Source: Lutraria lutraria
Lineage: Eukaryota > Mollusca > Bivalvia > Venerida > Mactridae
Assembly (NCBI GenBank): GCA_964023205.1
Contig: OZ026841.1
Location: 26,367,561-26,431,560, forward strand
Length of the DNA: 64,000 nucleotides
Direction of reading: 5' to 3'
The notes below the pieces were generated by a model. The model was not told the DNA's origin and ran no database searches. It was given only the letters and a program-made list of their open reading frames with translations. Both the position numbers and the translations under genes were made by a program. Below are positions 12,001 to 22,570 of this stretch, one piece after another. Within the stretch, counting starts at the first letter, position 1. Each line of letters begins with the position of its first letter.

Positions 12001-15000
12001 AACTCGCCTGATCATTTACAGGAAATTATTATCTAGTAAGAGTGTGGAGAATTCTGTGTTTGACAAAACACCACTGGAATAATTTCCTTTGATTTTGTTT
12101 CGTTCCTTCTTTTTCTTGATATAGAAATAATGAATAAAAAATGATGGCAAAATTGTCACACCTATGTATTAAAGTGTTCATCACATGCCTATGTTTGATT
12201 GATATTGCTGATATAATTTTGTTCAGAAAATTTGATCAATCTATCTTTTCAATATCTCCAGATTATGCACATCGTACACAGTGTAACATTTTCATTTATT
12301 TTAACCCGAAATGTCAAACAGTCCAACACATTGAGCATCCTGCAGTTGTCATACTTAATATAAAGACACTGTATTGCATTACTTTGTTTTCTATTCCTAG
12401 GTTGAACTTGTTGAAATACCATTACCAGATGGTGTGGAAAGTCATCCAGTTACCATGGAGACTGTTGAGTTTACTGAAGTTGATATTCCCGAAGATGGTG
12501 GTGAAGTACTTGTTGCCAACGGAGAAACATTCACTGTTATTTCTGATGCTGCGCAAGATGACGGTATACAAATTGAAGGTTTGTAAATATTACCCTGCGT
12601 CCAGTGTTGTTGATAATACACATGCATGTTCACTACAATAATACACTACACGTACACAATAGAAATAAGGGTTCCTCTGATCCCTTTCTTGTGTTATCCT
12701 TGACATTTAATGTTGATTTGACATGGCTGTTTTATTAATTCATGCTTGCACATGTATCGATTTACTGTATTTGTATGTTTTAATATTATGATTGCCATGT
12801 AAATGTTCATTTTATGTCAAAATAAATCTATCTATATAAATAAATCTGTCTGTAGACACAATTTGTCCGGAGAATTTCTCAGCAACTACTTACAGGATTT
12901 CAATAAAACTTCACAGAAGTGATCAGTAGTAAGCCTAGTTGTGCTAGCTTAAAGCATTTTTCGTTCGGATTAATTTTCACTGAGTTATACCCCTTTGTTG
13001 TTTTTATTCAGTATATACAATAGGCAAATTTTGTCTGGAGAATTTCTCAGCAATTACTCACAGGATCTCAATGAACCTTCACAGAAGTGATCAGTAGTGA
13101 GCCTAGTTGTGCATGCTTAAAGCAATTTTCGTTCGGATTAATTATCACTGAGTTATACCCCTTTGTTGTTTTTATACAGTATATACAATAGGCAAATTTT
13201 GTCCGGACAATTTCTCAGCAACTACTCACAGGATCTCAATGAAACTTCACAGAAGTGATCAGTAGTAAGCCTAGTTGTGCATGTTTAAAGCATTATTCGT
13301 TCGGATTAATTTTCACTGAGTTATAGCCCTTTGTTGTTTTTATACAGTATATACAATAGGAAAATTTTGTCCGGACAATTTCTCAGCAACTACTCACAGG
13401 ATTTCAACGAAACTTCACAGAAGTAATAAGTAGTTAGCCTAGTTGTGCATGCTTAAATCATTTTTCATTTGGATTGATTTTCACTGAGTTATAGCCCTTT
13501 GTTTTTTTCTACAATATATACAATAGGCAAATTTTGTCCTGACTATTTCTCATTGACTACTGCCAGGAATTCAATAAAACTTCTCCGAAGTGATGAGTAG
13601 TTAGCCTAGTTGTGCATGCATTAAGCTTGTCTTGGTTGGTTGAATTTTCACTGAGTTATGGCCCTTTGTTGTTTTTTATACAGTGTATATACAATATCTC
13701 AGTAACTACTCATAGGAATTCAATGAAACTTCACAGAAGTTATAAAAAGTAAGCCAAGTTGTGCATTCCCTCTGTAAAATATTACAATAACTGTGTCAAG
13801 GCCGCATCTGGGGGTATTCATCGCCTTTAGTGATAGTTCTAGTTTTTTTTATAATGTTGCTTTTACTAGACTATCGTTTGTTGAACAATTTTGACTTCGT
13901 TTGAACATACTAGTAACAGTTTTTCACACTTACCTACTGTTTGTAAAACATAACTTCCACAACAATCCTAAACTATTATCAATCTATTGTTATTATACTT
14001 AATTTGATATGAAACACTGAATCACAACTTAAATGTCTAACAGATCAGGTGTGAACAAATATCAAAGTAACGACAGCGTCTTTGGTCGCACTTTAATCCT
14101 GTCTGACGGCGTCGCGAATTCATGAATACGCGAATAAAGAAAACAGCTGATTTTTAACAAAAAACGCAAAATTTTGACCTCGCGAAATTAAAGCGTTCTA
14201 CAGTAGTGTTTAATAAGTGCAAAAAAGTACAGCATTTAGAATACATTTAGTATAAACAACATGGTGTTAGTTTTAGTTATATGCTCATTAAAAACGGGGT
14301 TGGTGTGTCAGGGATTCTTTTTATGGCAAAGTTATGGTCAATTTAATCGGCTCTTTATTACAAACTGAATTAAATATGGAAACAATGTGGTTCAATGTCT
14401 CTTGTTTGGCAAAAATGGTTTGCCATGTAGGATTTTTAATTTGGCTCTGTTGACACCCCTATATTAAGCATACAATTTGTACTTCTGTCTTGTTTTATAG
14501 GATATAAAAAAAAAATTATAAACTCAAAACTCTTTATCCTAATGGTTTAAATTCGAAAGTTTTATTTAATGTTAAAGAATAACTATGTAGTTTAGTTTCG
14601 CTTTCGTTGTGTCCTATTTTTGCTTTTTTATATCATATATTACTATAGGATATATTTGTATTTCTTAAATCCGAAAGCGTAATACTAATTACATTTTGTT
14701 ATTGCACTGCACGCATTCCTGCCTTTTTACGTTACGTTTAATATGATAATCATTATGACGTAACGTCCGTTATTTTATTATTTTATTGTTATGTCTTGAT
14801 AAAGGCGGTTGCGCCGAAACGTAGACAAATGAAATAATAATACTAGTTCGTATATTTGTGTTTTTTGTTGTATAATCCAAATTAATTTTGTTTTATAGGA
14901 GAAACAGTGATAGACACATCAACTACTGGTGATATAATGGAAGTCACTATGGCTGACACAGCCGCCAGCGAATCTGGTAGAATCACTACTAGATCTCGTA

Positions 15001-18000
15001 GTAAAAACACAGATGATATGAAGAGTAACTCTAGCGATCATTCTGACACAAAAGCTGAAACTGGTGACAGTAAGCGGAAGAGGAAACGCAATGCAAGCCA
15101 ATCTGAAACTTGTGAACCAGTTATAAAAAGACCACAACAACAACAACCTAATTTGCAAGAAGGGAGACAACTCAGGTATGAATTATGTTTCAAGTTATGC
15201 TTGACTCTTCTTGTTTCCAATGTTATTTGTTTGGTTGATTTATGGTCATGTTCTTTGCATCTACGTTTATGAACTTCAATTATTGTTGGTGATTGTTTCT
15301 CTTTGTTGCTATGGTTGATTTTTGTGTGTTAATTTGTTTATTCAGAAACAAAGATGGTAAGACAAAGAAAAGTTACAAGACAGAAGATTTATATAAACCT
15401 AGGCATTCCTTTTCACGGAAAAATGTTGTTTCACCTCCACCGTTACCAAGTGAGCCACCTCCGCCTCCATCAGAGCCAGCTCCGCCTCCACTTCCTCCTC
15501 TCCCTCCTCCACCATCTGAATCTTCTGTTGGTGAGAAGGATGGAGAATTGCCACAAGCTCCTGAATCCCCAGATGTGTCTGATTCAGATGAATCATCGGA
15601 TAGAAGTTCTAGGGAGTCTAGAAAACGGAAAAGACGTACTAAGTCAAAGTCAAGGTCACCAAAGAGGAGTAGGAAAAAGTCAAGGTCACGTTCATCATCA
15701 TCATCAAGAAAAAGGTCGGGCTCTTACTCAAGCAAATCTTCATATTCAAGAAAACGTTCACGATCAAGATCATTGTTATCCATAAGCAGTGAGTCAAGGT
15801 CAAGGTCTTACAGTCGTTCTTACAGCAGATCAAGATCCAGAAGTAGGTCAGGTTCTGGTTCTAGATCAGTTTCAAGGTCACGTTCAAGGTCAATATCATC
15901 AATCTCCTCCAAAAGATCAGAATATTCAGATGATTCAGAAGAGAGAAGAAGGAAAGCCAGACCTTTGGAAGACGTTGATTTTGGAGAAGCTGCTAAGAGA
16001 GCTCGCCATATTGCTATGATGCCTCCTTTTGGACCAAGGGGTCCAGTTCCTATGGGGCCCAGGCCACCGATGGTTCCAATGGGACCCAGAGGTCCAATGG
16101 GTCCTGGGTAAGATAATTATATTGATTTGTTGTAGTTATGTTGGTTGCATTTTTTCTGGTTAAATCATTGTTGTTGTTAGGATTTTGAACAAAATCTTTT
16201 ACTTTATTTTAAGGGTTGGAACAAATAACAAAAATGACATTCAAATTTTATATTAAAATTGATGAAGTACAAAGAGGTAGCTTAATTATCTATCAACACC
16301 TTCAATAGAAAAAAATCTGATAGCAACAGAAACAAAATTATCAGTAAAACATAAATGAATGCACACATGATTGGATAGCCTACAATTATTAAAACTAATT
16401 TTAAGCACTCAGTAATTCAAGTACTATGTACTGTTAAAAGCTCCATGAAAGTATTGTTAATTGAACCTATGTTTAGACTGGTTTTCAAAACACAGTTCAT
16501 TAATTCTTTTACAGACCTTTCCCAAGAATGCCTCCTATGGGGCCACGAGGACCCAGAGGTATGGTTAGGGGTGGTATGTATCCATCACCAAGACATGTTG
16601 GACCAGATGGGGCCCCTATACGGCCACCTGTTGTTTCACCTGGCAAGCCATATTTCCCACCAGGAGGACCTAGGTACAAACCCCCTGGTCCATGGGATGA
16701 TCCAATAAGACCAAGACCTCCGTATGTATTGTTTATTAATGATTTTATGATATTTATTATTATTGATAAGAAAAATGACATTTATAACTGTGGGGGAGGC
16801 TGCAGTGTTTGAAACCCACTCAGGACCAAATTTCACCTATGAGGAAGCTAACCAGCTAGATTGCAAAAGGTAGATGGTTCTACCCAGGTGTAAACCTTGG
16901 GCTTTAAAAGCTGTTGGCATGACATTAAACCTCTGTGAAAAATTACACATGAAGTGAAGTTAATGTTTTGCCTCATACATAGAGTTACTATAAATGATCT
17001 TATTTTGAAGGAAATATAATTCAAAACAACACTGGTAGTAAATACATATTTCGAATAATCTTCTTATTTCAGAGAATGATTAATGCTTTATAATAATAAT
17101 AATATAAATTCTGTGAGCAATGGCCACCCTTGAGAAAGACAATATTTATTGACTGATGCCTTTTCTTTGGAGCTTATTGTGTTCTAAATGATAAGGGAAT
17201 GTGTTTTAGAAGAGTGGCCTTTATTTGTAGGTGGATGCTTACACAGGTTTGATTGCGCAAGGGATAAATGAACAATTAATCATGTTAACAATACATGTAA
17301 TATTTTCAGATATGTTGATGATGACTATTACCCACCAGAAGATGTACATGAGGGTCCTGGGAAAACTGGTATTACAGAGCGTGGTACGCTGTACAGAGAG
17401 GATAAAAGTCCAACCCCTCCGCCTATACCTAGACGACCAGTATACACTCCACCATATAGAGAAGGTTCGATATCTCCTCCTATACCTACAGGTATAACTG
17501 AGAGGGGTACACTATACAGGGAGGATAAATCACTGTCGCCACCTCCATATTATCGTAGACGGGTAGAAGCGTCACCTCCACCCCCTCCTTCAATACGAAC
17601 GCGACATAGGATGGAATCAGTCTCCCCACCTCCTCCTCCAGTATTGCGTAAAAGAACTGTTAGTGCACGTAGTGATTCCTATGAATCTATTTCTCCCTCA
17701 CCTCCACCATCGAGACGTTTATCTGCCTCACCACCTCCTCATCATCCAGTTCGGCGACTGACTCCACCTCCAGTTCAAAGAAACACACCTCCAGTCTTAC
17801 GTCATTCCAGACCTCAGATGACTGGTACCCCATCACCTCCTTCTTCAGGAGAACTGACACCATCTCCCCCAGACCTTCGAGCACCTTCCCATTCTCCCGT
17901 AAGTCCTGGTCCATTAGGCCCGGTCTCACCATTATCAGCAAGAGGTCCAGCTTCCCCTGCTGAATCAGTCTCTTCACCTGATGATCTTGCACCTGGGTCA

Positions 18001-18198
18001 CCTCCTTCATTACGTAGATCAAGACGTCACAGAACGCTGGAGCCAGGCTCACCATCATCCTCACCAGACCCTGTGACTTCACCAAGACCTAGACGCACTA
18101 GTACTAGGAACAGCTCTTCGTTAGAGGAGGAGCCTGGAGCATACAGTTCTAAGGAAGTGCGATCCAAACACAAGAAGTCGAAACGTTCAAAACGATGA
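1..18198 (+). CDS. RS-rich, proline-rich nuclear-type protein, 5' truncated by the window
   Basis: Exons joined by matching GT/AG sites and phases: <1-125, 619-974, 1752-1893, 3205-3330, 3865-3989, 5028-5400, 5796-5942, 6491-6764, 7294-7438, 12401-12578, 14899-15175, 15346-16107, 16515-16721, 17310-18198 (TGA stop). The joined frame is open for 1374 residues. In order it shows: a proline-rich start; a segment containing KRPYRFAWDEE (about residues 145-155); acidic serine blocks; a charged helical or coiled-coil stretch rich in E, K and R (about 220-260); acidic, threonine-rich linker; a basic KKKQKKKTKAELK-type patch; a valine/glutamate-rich region; a long SR/RS block with polyproline just before it (about 770-960); an MGPRGP-type Gly/Pro segment; and a Pro/Ser/Arg tail ending in lysine/arginine. 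GITERGTLYREDK occurs twice in the last exon. RS and proline-rich composition suggests a nuclear pre-mRNA-processing or transcription-linked protein, which is inference. No catalytic or RNA-binding domain was recognised. Low-complexity composition limits family assignment. The start lies upstream of the window. Confidence 0.82.
335..404. repeat. Short inverted-repeat (hairpin) element in intron 1
   Basis: The arms CACCTTAGAATTAAAAAGG (from 335) and its near-complement ending CCTAAGGTG at 404 fold into a stem of about 26 bp with a loop of about 18 nt. The arms differ only at a few positions. The form is typical of a very small MITE. No coding capacity is present. Confidence 0.7.
1337..1747 (+). 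mobile_element. 'ATGCCCCC' dispersed non-coding repeat abutting exon 1752
   Basis: Starts with TTATGCCCCCTTTTAAAGAA, followed by GGGGGTATATTGC and a run of 'gtcagtcaatcggtctgac'-type sequence. It ends in CACAGACACTTCTTGTTTA. Copies of related families with the same opening and GTCTGTC/GTCCGTC runs lie near 11803, 19182, 26960, 38648, 41311 and 42940. It has no ORF. Its 3' end supplies the pyrimidine-rich stretch directly before the splice acceptor at 1750-1751. Confidence 0.6.
2341..2473. repeat. Perfect 40-bp-arm palindromic element
   Basis: Left arm 2341-2380 (ATCACATCCCACATAGGGTG...) and right arm 2434-2473 are exact reverse complements over 40 bp. The 53-nt spacer is itself partly self-complementary (GACAAATAATGT against ACATTACTTTGTC, and CCGAGG...CCGAGG). 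The element lies in the intron between exons 1752-1893 and 3205-3330. Perfect arms suggest a recent insertion or gene conversion. Confidence 0.85.
3305..3646 (+). repeat. 56-bp tandem array copying an exon 3' end and its 5' splice site
   Basis: Six full units start at 3305, 3361, 3417, 3473, 3529 and 3585, with a short partial at 3641. Each contains AGTAAAATCACAACCTGATC, then TAGCTG|GTAAGT, then TTGCTTTGTGTAGTTAGATG. The first unit straddles the end of the coding exon 3205-3330, so the last 26 exon bases and the donor are repeated five more times in the intron. Units are nearly identical; the second has GTGAAG for GTGTAG. Confidence 0.93.
8676..8848. mobile_element. MITE with CAGTCAAACCTGTG termini
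   Basis: Begins CAGTCAAACCTGTGAAC and ends with the approximate reverse complement ACATAAGTTTGACTG, flanked by TA on both sides. Inside are GGCCTTTATT and GTGGCC blocks shared with the copies at 35741, 49414, 52547 and 54188. It has no ORF. The TA flanks fit a Tc1/mariner-type non-autonomous element. Confidence 0.75.
8856..9259. mobile_element. 404-bp element with AGGGTTGGACAC inverted termini
   Basis: AGGGTTGGACAC at 8856-8867 and its exact reverse complement GTGTCCAACCCT at 9248-9259 bound a non-coding segment containing several GGTACCAG motifs. It lies seven bases after the preceding MITE. No clear target-site duplication was seen. Confidence 0.55.
9894..10237. mobile_element. Foldback element with arms of about 65 bp
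   Basis: The left arm reads AAGGGATTTATCAC, a poly-A/poly-T block, CCATGT and TATAGAAGGGAAA. The right arm gives the same order on the opposite strand (TTTCCCTTCTATA, ACATGG, an A/T block, GTGACTAACCCCTT). It is non-coding and intronic. Confidence 0.55.
10987..11362. mobile_element. TTAA-flanked MITE (piggyBac-like), 376 bp
   Basis: TTAA at 10987-10990 is followed by AGTCCCATTAGC. The right end is GCCTATGGGACT followed by TTAA at 11359-11362. Near-complementary tips plus duplicated TTAA are the hallmark of piggyBac-type elements. There is no ORF. A TGACGTCA palindrome is present inside. A 5' fragment of the same family (AAAGCCCCATTAGC) lies near 7609. Confidence 0.65.
11803..12005 (+). mobile_element. 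Degenerate copy of the 'GCCCCCTT...GGGGTA' dispersed repeat
   Basis: Opens with AAGCTCCCCTTAGAATAAAT, then GGGGTACATTGC, CATGTCAGGTCGTCC and GAGGTCAAAGGTCAAGGTGA, in the same order as the copy at 1337-1747. Intronic, no ORF. Confidence 0.5.
12855..13790 (+). repeat. 168-bp tandem array, about 5.5 units
   Basis: TTTGTCCGGAGAATTTCTCA and its variants recur at about 12863, 13031, 13199, 13367 and 13534, with a degenerate sixth unit near 13690. Each unit also carries GATCAGTAGTAAGCCTAGTT and CACTGAGTTATA. Spacing is 167-168 bp. The array is followed by a tail, GGCCGCATCTGGGGGTATTC, and lies in the intron before exon 14899-15175. Confidence 0.8.
13848..14206 (+). mobile_element. Truncated copy of the element at 56673-57262
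   Basis: About 360 bp closely matching 56896-57262, including CACACTTACCTACTGTTTGT, ATAACTTCCACAACAATCCT and the terminal GCGTTCTACAGTA. The opposite TIR found in the 56.7-kb copy is absent here, so this copy is truncated at its left side. Confidence 0.75.
14297..14462 (+). mobile_element. Partial copy of the hAT-like element at 31049-31311
   Basis: Shares TATGGAAACAATGTGGT, GGCAAAAATGGTT, GGATTTTTAATTTGGCT and the terminal ACACCCCT with 31049-31311, in the same order. The CAGGGGTG tip at the other end is not preserved. Confidence 0.6.
14805..14845 (+). other. Hammerhead-like core motif (weak)
   Basis: TTGATAAAGGCGGTTGCGCC is followed by GAAAC. A GGCG/CGCC hairpin sits between a CTGATGA-like and a CGAAAC element. 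This order resembles the minimal hammerhead ribozymes associated with Penelope-like retroelements, but the first box is degenerate. A similar CTGAGGA...GGCCGAAAC occurs at about 2213-2245. Confidence 0.25.
16790..16945 (+). repeat. SINE-like dispersed sequence
   Basis: Runs from GTGGGGGAGGCTGCAGTGTT to GCTGTTGGCATGACATTAAA. It has the look of a degraded SINE body and tail between exons 16515-16721 and 17310-18198. No intact A or B box was identified. Confidence 0.3.
17110..17256. mobile_element. Partial CAGTCAAACCTGTG-type MITE
   Basis: Contains GAGCAATGGCCACCCTTGAG, GTGGCCTTTATTTGTAGGTGG and the right end ACACAGGTTTGATTG. The left tip is missing. It sits about 50 bases before the last coding exon. 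Confidence 0.55.
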
Positions 18199-18521
18199 TT
18201 ATCTACTAACATTTGTTTCAAATGACTTCAACTGGCGAAGTTGATGAACTTTTTTAACTTCAATCATGTGTAAAAGTTACGTTTACAGAACAGTTCCTCA
18301 TGAAAGAATCTGTATCTGATTGCATAAAGAAGAGAGCAATTAGTAAAACAAGCTATCATTTCAGTGGTACTGTTGTTTAATGCAGTGTGTATGGTAGAAA
18401 TTTAGCTTGTTTTTTTGTCATCCTTTTCAACACCTTCATGCTTTCTTCTACATATTTTTGAAGCATTATGGTACCGGTATACTATATGGTATCTATATTC
18501 ATACATTGGCTGTTACATTAA

Positions 18522-18600
18522 TAGCCTGATTAACTCAGTTGGTAGAACATTTACTTGCAAGAAGGGGGTCGCAGATTTGAGCTCTGCATCGATCGGGTAC
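18522..18600 (+). mobile_element. Degenerate tRNA-derived SINE head
   Basis: AACTCAGTTGGTAGAAC resembles an A box and GCAGATTTGAGCTCTGC a decayed B box at tRNA spacing. The acceptor ends do not pair, so it is read as a SINE head and not a functional tRNA. Confidence 0.45.
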
Positions 18601-19181
18601 ATTATTTTCCTCCTATTACAATTTGTTTTAAAGTCATGTACTTTACCAGACTTTTGGGTACATACTTACGAAACATAGAATATTGTAAGATAATTGACTA
18701 TGAAACTTAGCATTATGATGCAACTCATGTTCTATATGAAGTTATTATGCCTCATGTGTTCAGTGATATTTATTAAGAATAATTTCTGTTTTAAATTCTA
18801 TACTCTCCTTCCATTTGGTGTATATTACATCTTATTCATTGCTTAAACCTTTTGTATGATCACTGATACAAGTTTCATTACATCTATAAATGATGTACAC
18901 TAGCTTGCTACTCCAGTAATTCAATGCTTTCTGACTATTTCTGAAATTTTGTTTTTTTATGTAGATGTGCTATATGTAAATATGTGTATATACTGTAAGA
19001 GTGTAATAATTATTGCTGACAGTAATTTCTTAAGTCTCAGCCAGTGTGCATGTCAGTCATATGTTCCTGTACAAACTTTACGATAAATGTGTTTTTGGTC
19101 TTTAAGTTTAAGACCATTTTAGGCCAAATTCTGTCTATTTTTAAAAAAATGTTCTACCATCCTATCAACCCTTGATATTGT

Positions 19182-19425
19182 CATGCCCCCAGCATCTATG
19201 ATGCAGGAGGCATATAATGATTGTCCTGTCTGTCTGTCTGTCTGTCTGAGGTTTAGTGGATTTTACCATTTGTATAGCGCCAACACCTCTTACCGGAACA
19301 CTTGAATCCAGTTCTTGCCATCGACCATTCTCAATCCACCCATATTCAAATAGACTACTTCTTGACAAGCATGCTACCGGGGGCATAAGTGTTTATTGAA
19401 CGCAGCGTCTTGTCTTTGGATGTTA
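19182..19425 (+). mobile_element. 'ATGCCCCC...GCAGCGTCTTGT' dispersed repeat
   Basis: Starts CATGCCCCCAGCATCTATGA, has five GTCT repeats at about 19228-19248, then GATTTTACCATTTGTATAGC, and ends GGGGGCATAAGTGTTTATTG plus GCAGCGTCTTGT. It shares both ends with the copy at 42940-43360 and the 5' part with 26960-27270. Confidence 0.6.
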
Positions 19426-20560
19426 TTTGAACAAGGTATTCATTTTTTGGCCCCTACATAAAGTTTTTCAAGTTGAGTGTATATATCTATTCAATAATTT
19501 TCATTCAGTTTGAAGATGAATTGACTTGGCATGGATTATAAGCATGTTGGGTAATCATGTTGATTGCTAGTTTAATAGGTTTGTGTTTGTAAGATTAGAT
19601 TTTGTCTTTATTTGTATACATTTTGTTACTGTTGTTATTATAGCTATGAATTATTTGGTATGACTTATGATGAACAATTAAAAAATCATTGCAATTATAA
19701 GTAGGTACATGTATGTTGTTTTTCTTACCACTCAGTTCATCCTTAAAAATTGTTGCTTTGCAGTTAACTTTTTAACAGTGTGCAGGTAATTAAACATTTT
19801 TCAAAATTTGATTTGCTTGTACCGAAAAAGAAAAACTGGAGTAAAGAAGGAGATAAATGTTTATGTTGAAATTAATTTATAAATGAAATTTGGTAAGTGG
19901 AGTTATAATCAGACTCGACAACTGCAAATCAAGCATTTTTTGGGGATGACCTTAGATCTGTTGAGTTGCTCGTCTCTTGACAACCATCTTATCCTGATAT
20001 TTTTCTTCACTTTTGCCATTGATGACCTTTGACCTCACTGTATAAATTGTGAATTAGAGGAATGGGGTATACATGTATAATTATGAAAATCAGCATTAAT
20101 TGATATGCATAATACAATAACACATCCATAGTAAACCTTGCAATTAGTAATCATTCATACTTGTATGGCATATCTTGTCTAGTTGTCAAAGTAAACATAA
20201 TCTTAATATACGCCTTTTCTTTAGTTCCTGGCTTGACGTTTACTGATATCTAAAGGTGAAGTGCTTATTTCAAGGTCATGTGATACTGACCTCATTATTT
20301 ATACTTCATACTGGTAATTCTCCGACCAAAATGAAAACTTTTTTAAATGAAAAATCTTGAAATTCTTTATTCAGAGTTTGCTGTGTTTGGTGTATTCAAA
20401 GAAAGTCTGAAACCCTTTCACTTTAACCTGAGTTGTTGGATAATTTAGTTTTGACATGATTTTATGATCTGTGTATCATTTAGTGAGATTTCTATACAAC
20501 TACCATTGAACGTTTGATATATCCAATAGCTAGTCTGTGTCTACTCTGTGAACTGTAAAT

Positions 20561-20976
20561 GGTCAGAAAGGCCCACTTCCAGAAAGGCCCACTTTATAAA
20601 GGTACCAGAAAGGCCCAATTTTGTTACCGAAAAGGCCCACTTTTTTATTATCAAGTTACAAAATGTGATTAACGAGTATCTAAATGAATCGAGGATACAT
20701 GGACATGTTAGTATCCTCCTAGTTTATATTGTAATTTTATTTCTAGTGTGCTTAGTATTTAAGTGTTTCAGTCGTCGTTCTCAAACGGATTATCTTTTCT
20801 CGGAATTTAATTATTGCAAAGTACTTGTATCAGACAAAAAACAAAACAAATATATTTATCATCTGTAATAATAATCATTATGTGGGCCATATAGGTATGG
20901 GGCTTTTCGATATTGGGCCTTTTTGGTATTGGGCCTTTCTTGTATTGGGTCTTTCTGGAAGTGGGCCTTTTTGACC
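20561..20976. mobile_element. Foldback element with AAAGGCCCA subterminal repeats
   Basis: The left 85 bases hold four copies of (A/G)AAAAGGCCCA-like units beginning GGTCAGAAAGGCCCACTTCC. The right end carries four to five copies of the reverse complement (TGGGCCTTT), ending GGAAGTGGGCCTTTTTGACC. The interior is AT-rich without a convincing gene. Tips GGTCA and TGACC are complementary. Confidence 0.8.
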
Positions 20977-21584
20977 CCCATTCCTGTGAACAAACTGAAA
21001 TTTCCCATAAGCCAGGAAAGAAAAATATGTTTCCAGTTTCCATACTGATCTATGGTTAGGTACCAACCCAATTTTTATCAGCAAAACTGTTGTGATATTA
21101 CAGAAATACTTGTGGTCAATATGAAAAATATCAGAATATGCTTGAAAAACATTATCTAGAGTTTTGTAGCCTACCTTCCCCTCTTTGTTTCGGTCAAATA
21201 ACAGAAAATACAACTATTGTCTGGCCTCATACTTGTTTCGCTGGTGGAACAATGGTTCATGATGTAACTTAATGGTAGAGTTGTCTGATACTTTTGTGAT
21301 AGTATTCTGATTGAACATAGAATTGTTTGTTTTATCAACAGTACATCAGTTACATACAGTAGATTACCTATCTAGAACTCCTTGATTACTTTCAAGCACT
21401 AAACCGTCTACTTGCAATACATTAATCATCACTACATAATATATATAAGATGTTGAAGAAAGCCTCCTACCGGTATGTAATATCTTCAGACAAACTGTTA
21501 CCTACTGAAAAACAATTGCTTTATTACGTGTTGAACCCACAGTCTCTCGATCACCAATCCTTAGATTGCATGTGATCATGAAAA

Positions 21585-21780
21585 CTAGCTATGGTCCAGT
21601 GGTTTGGTCCCTGGACTCGTAACCCAGCGATCCTGGTTTGAATCCTGGTTGTGGCAGCTTGTACACTACTTTGAAAATTTGACAAAAATGTTGATTTTCT
21701 ATCTTATGTGGAGAAGTTGCTGAAGTAAATTACTGGTACTGATTATAAGTAAAACCGTTAGGTGGACGGCCGCTATATAT
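21585..21780 (+). mobile_element. tRNA-derived SINE
   Basis: A box TGGTCCAGTGG at about 21592-21602 and B box GGTTTGAATCC at 21635-21645, spaced as in a tRNA. They are followed by an unrelated body (GTGGAGAAGTTGCTGAAGTA...). The 3' end of the body is not precisely defined. Confidence 0.65.
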
Positions 21781-22364
21781 AACTGAATTCTCCTCGAAAA
21801 ATGGCATTAAATCTACAGAAATGAAATGAAAATGAATTCCACGAATTTACTTAAGTCGAGCCCAGGACACTTTTAAAACCAATTATAATGACACTTTGCA
21901 GTATAAGCTGTCCTCAGGCAAATAGTGTGTAATATATGGAATGAACTTAATTGGATTTTAGGTGAGAAAGTACATCAATGTATGAACAGTCCAAACTTTA
22001 AACATTAATACATGTAAATAGGTCAATGTCCATGAAGTGAATATACTGTACTCATTATATACATACTCTATGCTTCTTGTTGGGCAAATGTAAGTAAATT
22101 GTTAGATTATCATCCATTTTTGTCTTAAATGGAGGGAGTGGAGAGTCTACAATGTCCTGTGATAAACACCCATAGTTTATGTACATGTATTCTGGAATAT
22201 ATAAAGAAAAAAAACAGTGATTTTAAATTCTTCTCATTACTTATTTGGGTTTTTCCAGATATTTTCTAATAAATAAAATTTAGTTGGAGAGGACTTAAAA
22301 ATAGGAATCCAGCAGTGCTGATAATCTAGCAATAAATGTATGATAAACTTAAAAAAAGCGTAAT

Positions 22365-22570
22365 TAAGGAGCAGTGTTGTAAGGGTAGAGCGATGGACTC
22401 CTAATCCGGAGGTTGCGGGTTCAAATCCAGTCTGTGGTGGAATTTGACCAAAACCATCACATTCCCTTCTTTCGGCACGAGTACTGGACAGAATCCAGGA
22501 AGCAGTCATGAAGAGTAGTACACATAAGTTGCAAGAACTTGCTCTACAATTGATGTAAAATAAATAAGTT
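22365..22570 (+). mobile_element. tRNA-derived SINE
   Basis: TAAGGGTAGAGCGATGG forms an A-box region and GGTTCAAATCC (22418-22428) an intact B box. The body contains TTCTTTCGGCACGAGTACTG and a tail TTGCAAGAACTTGCTCTACA. The head looks tRNA-like but lacks a pairing acceptor stem. Confidence 0.65.

Larger units (their letters stand above)
18199..19700 (+). other. Probable 3'UTR of the RS-rich gene
   Basis: AT-rich non-coding sequence after the TGA at 18196-18198. No canonical AATAAA was seen close by. An ATTAAA variant at 19677-19682 is one possible polyadenylation signal. The stretch includes a degenerate tRNA-derived SINE and a copy of the 'ATGCCCCC' dispersed repeat, so the true end of transcription is uncertain. 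Confidence 0.35.

Noticed and set aside
12141..12641. 166-codon open frame overlapping exon 12401-12578
   Set aside because: It is in a different frame from the phase-consistent exon and covers intron sequence with no features.
18522..18600. tRNA gene at 18.5 kb
   Set aside because: The B box is degraded and the acceptor stem does not form; read as a SINE remnant.
20548..21213. Several 70-111-codon frames on both strands around 20.5-21.2 kb
   Set aside because: They follow the inverted AAAGGCCCA repeats of a foldback element and show no protein-like features.
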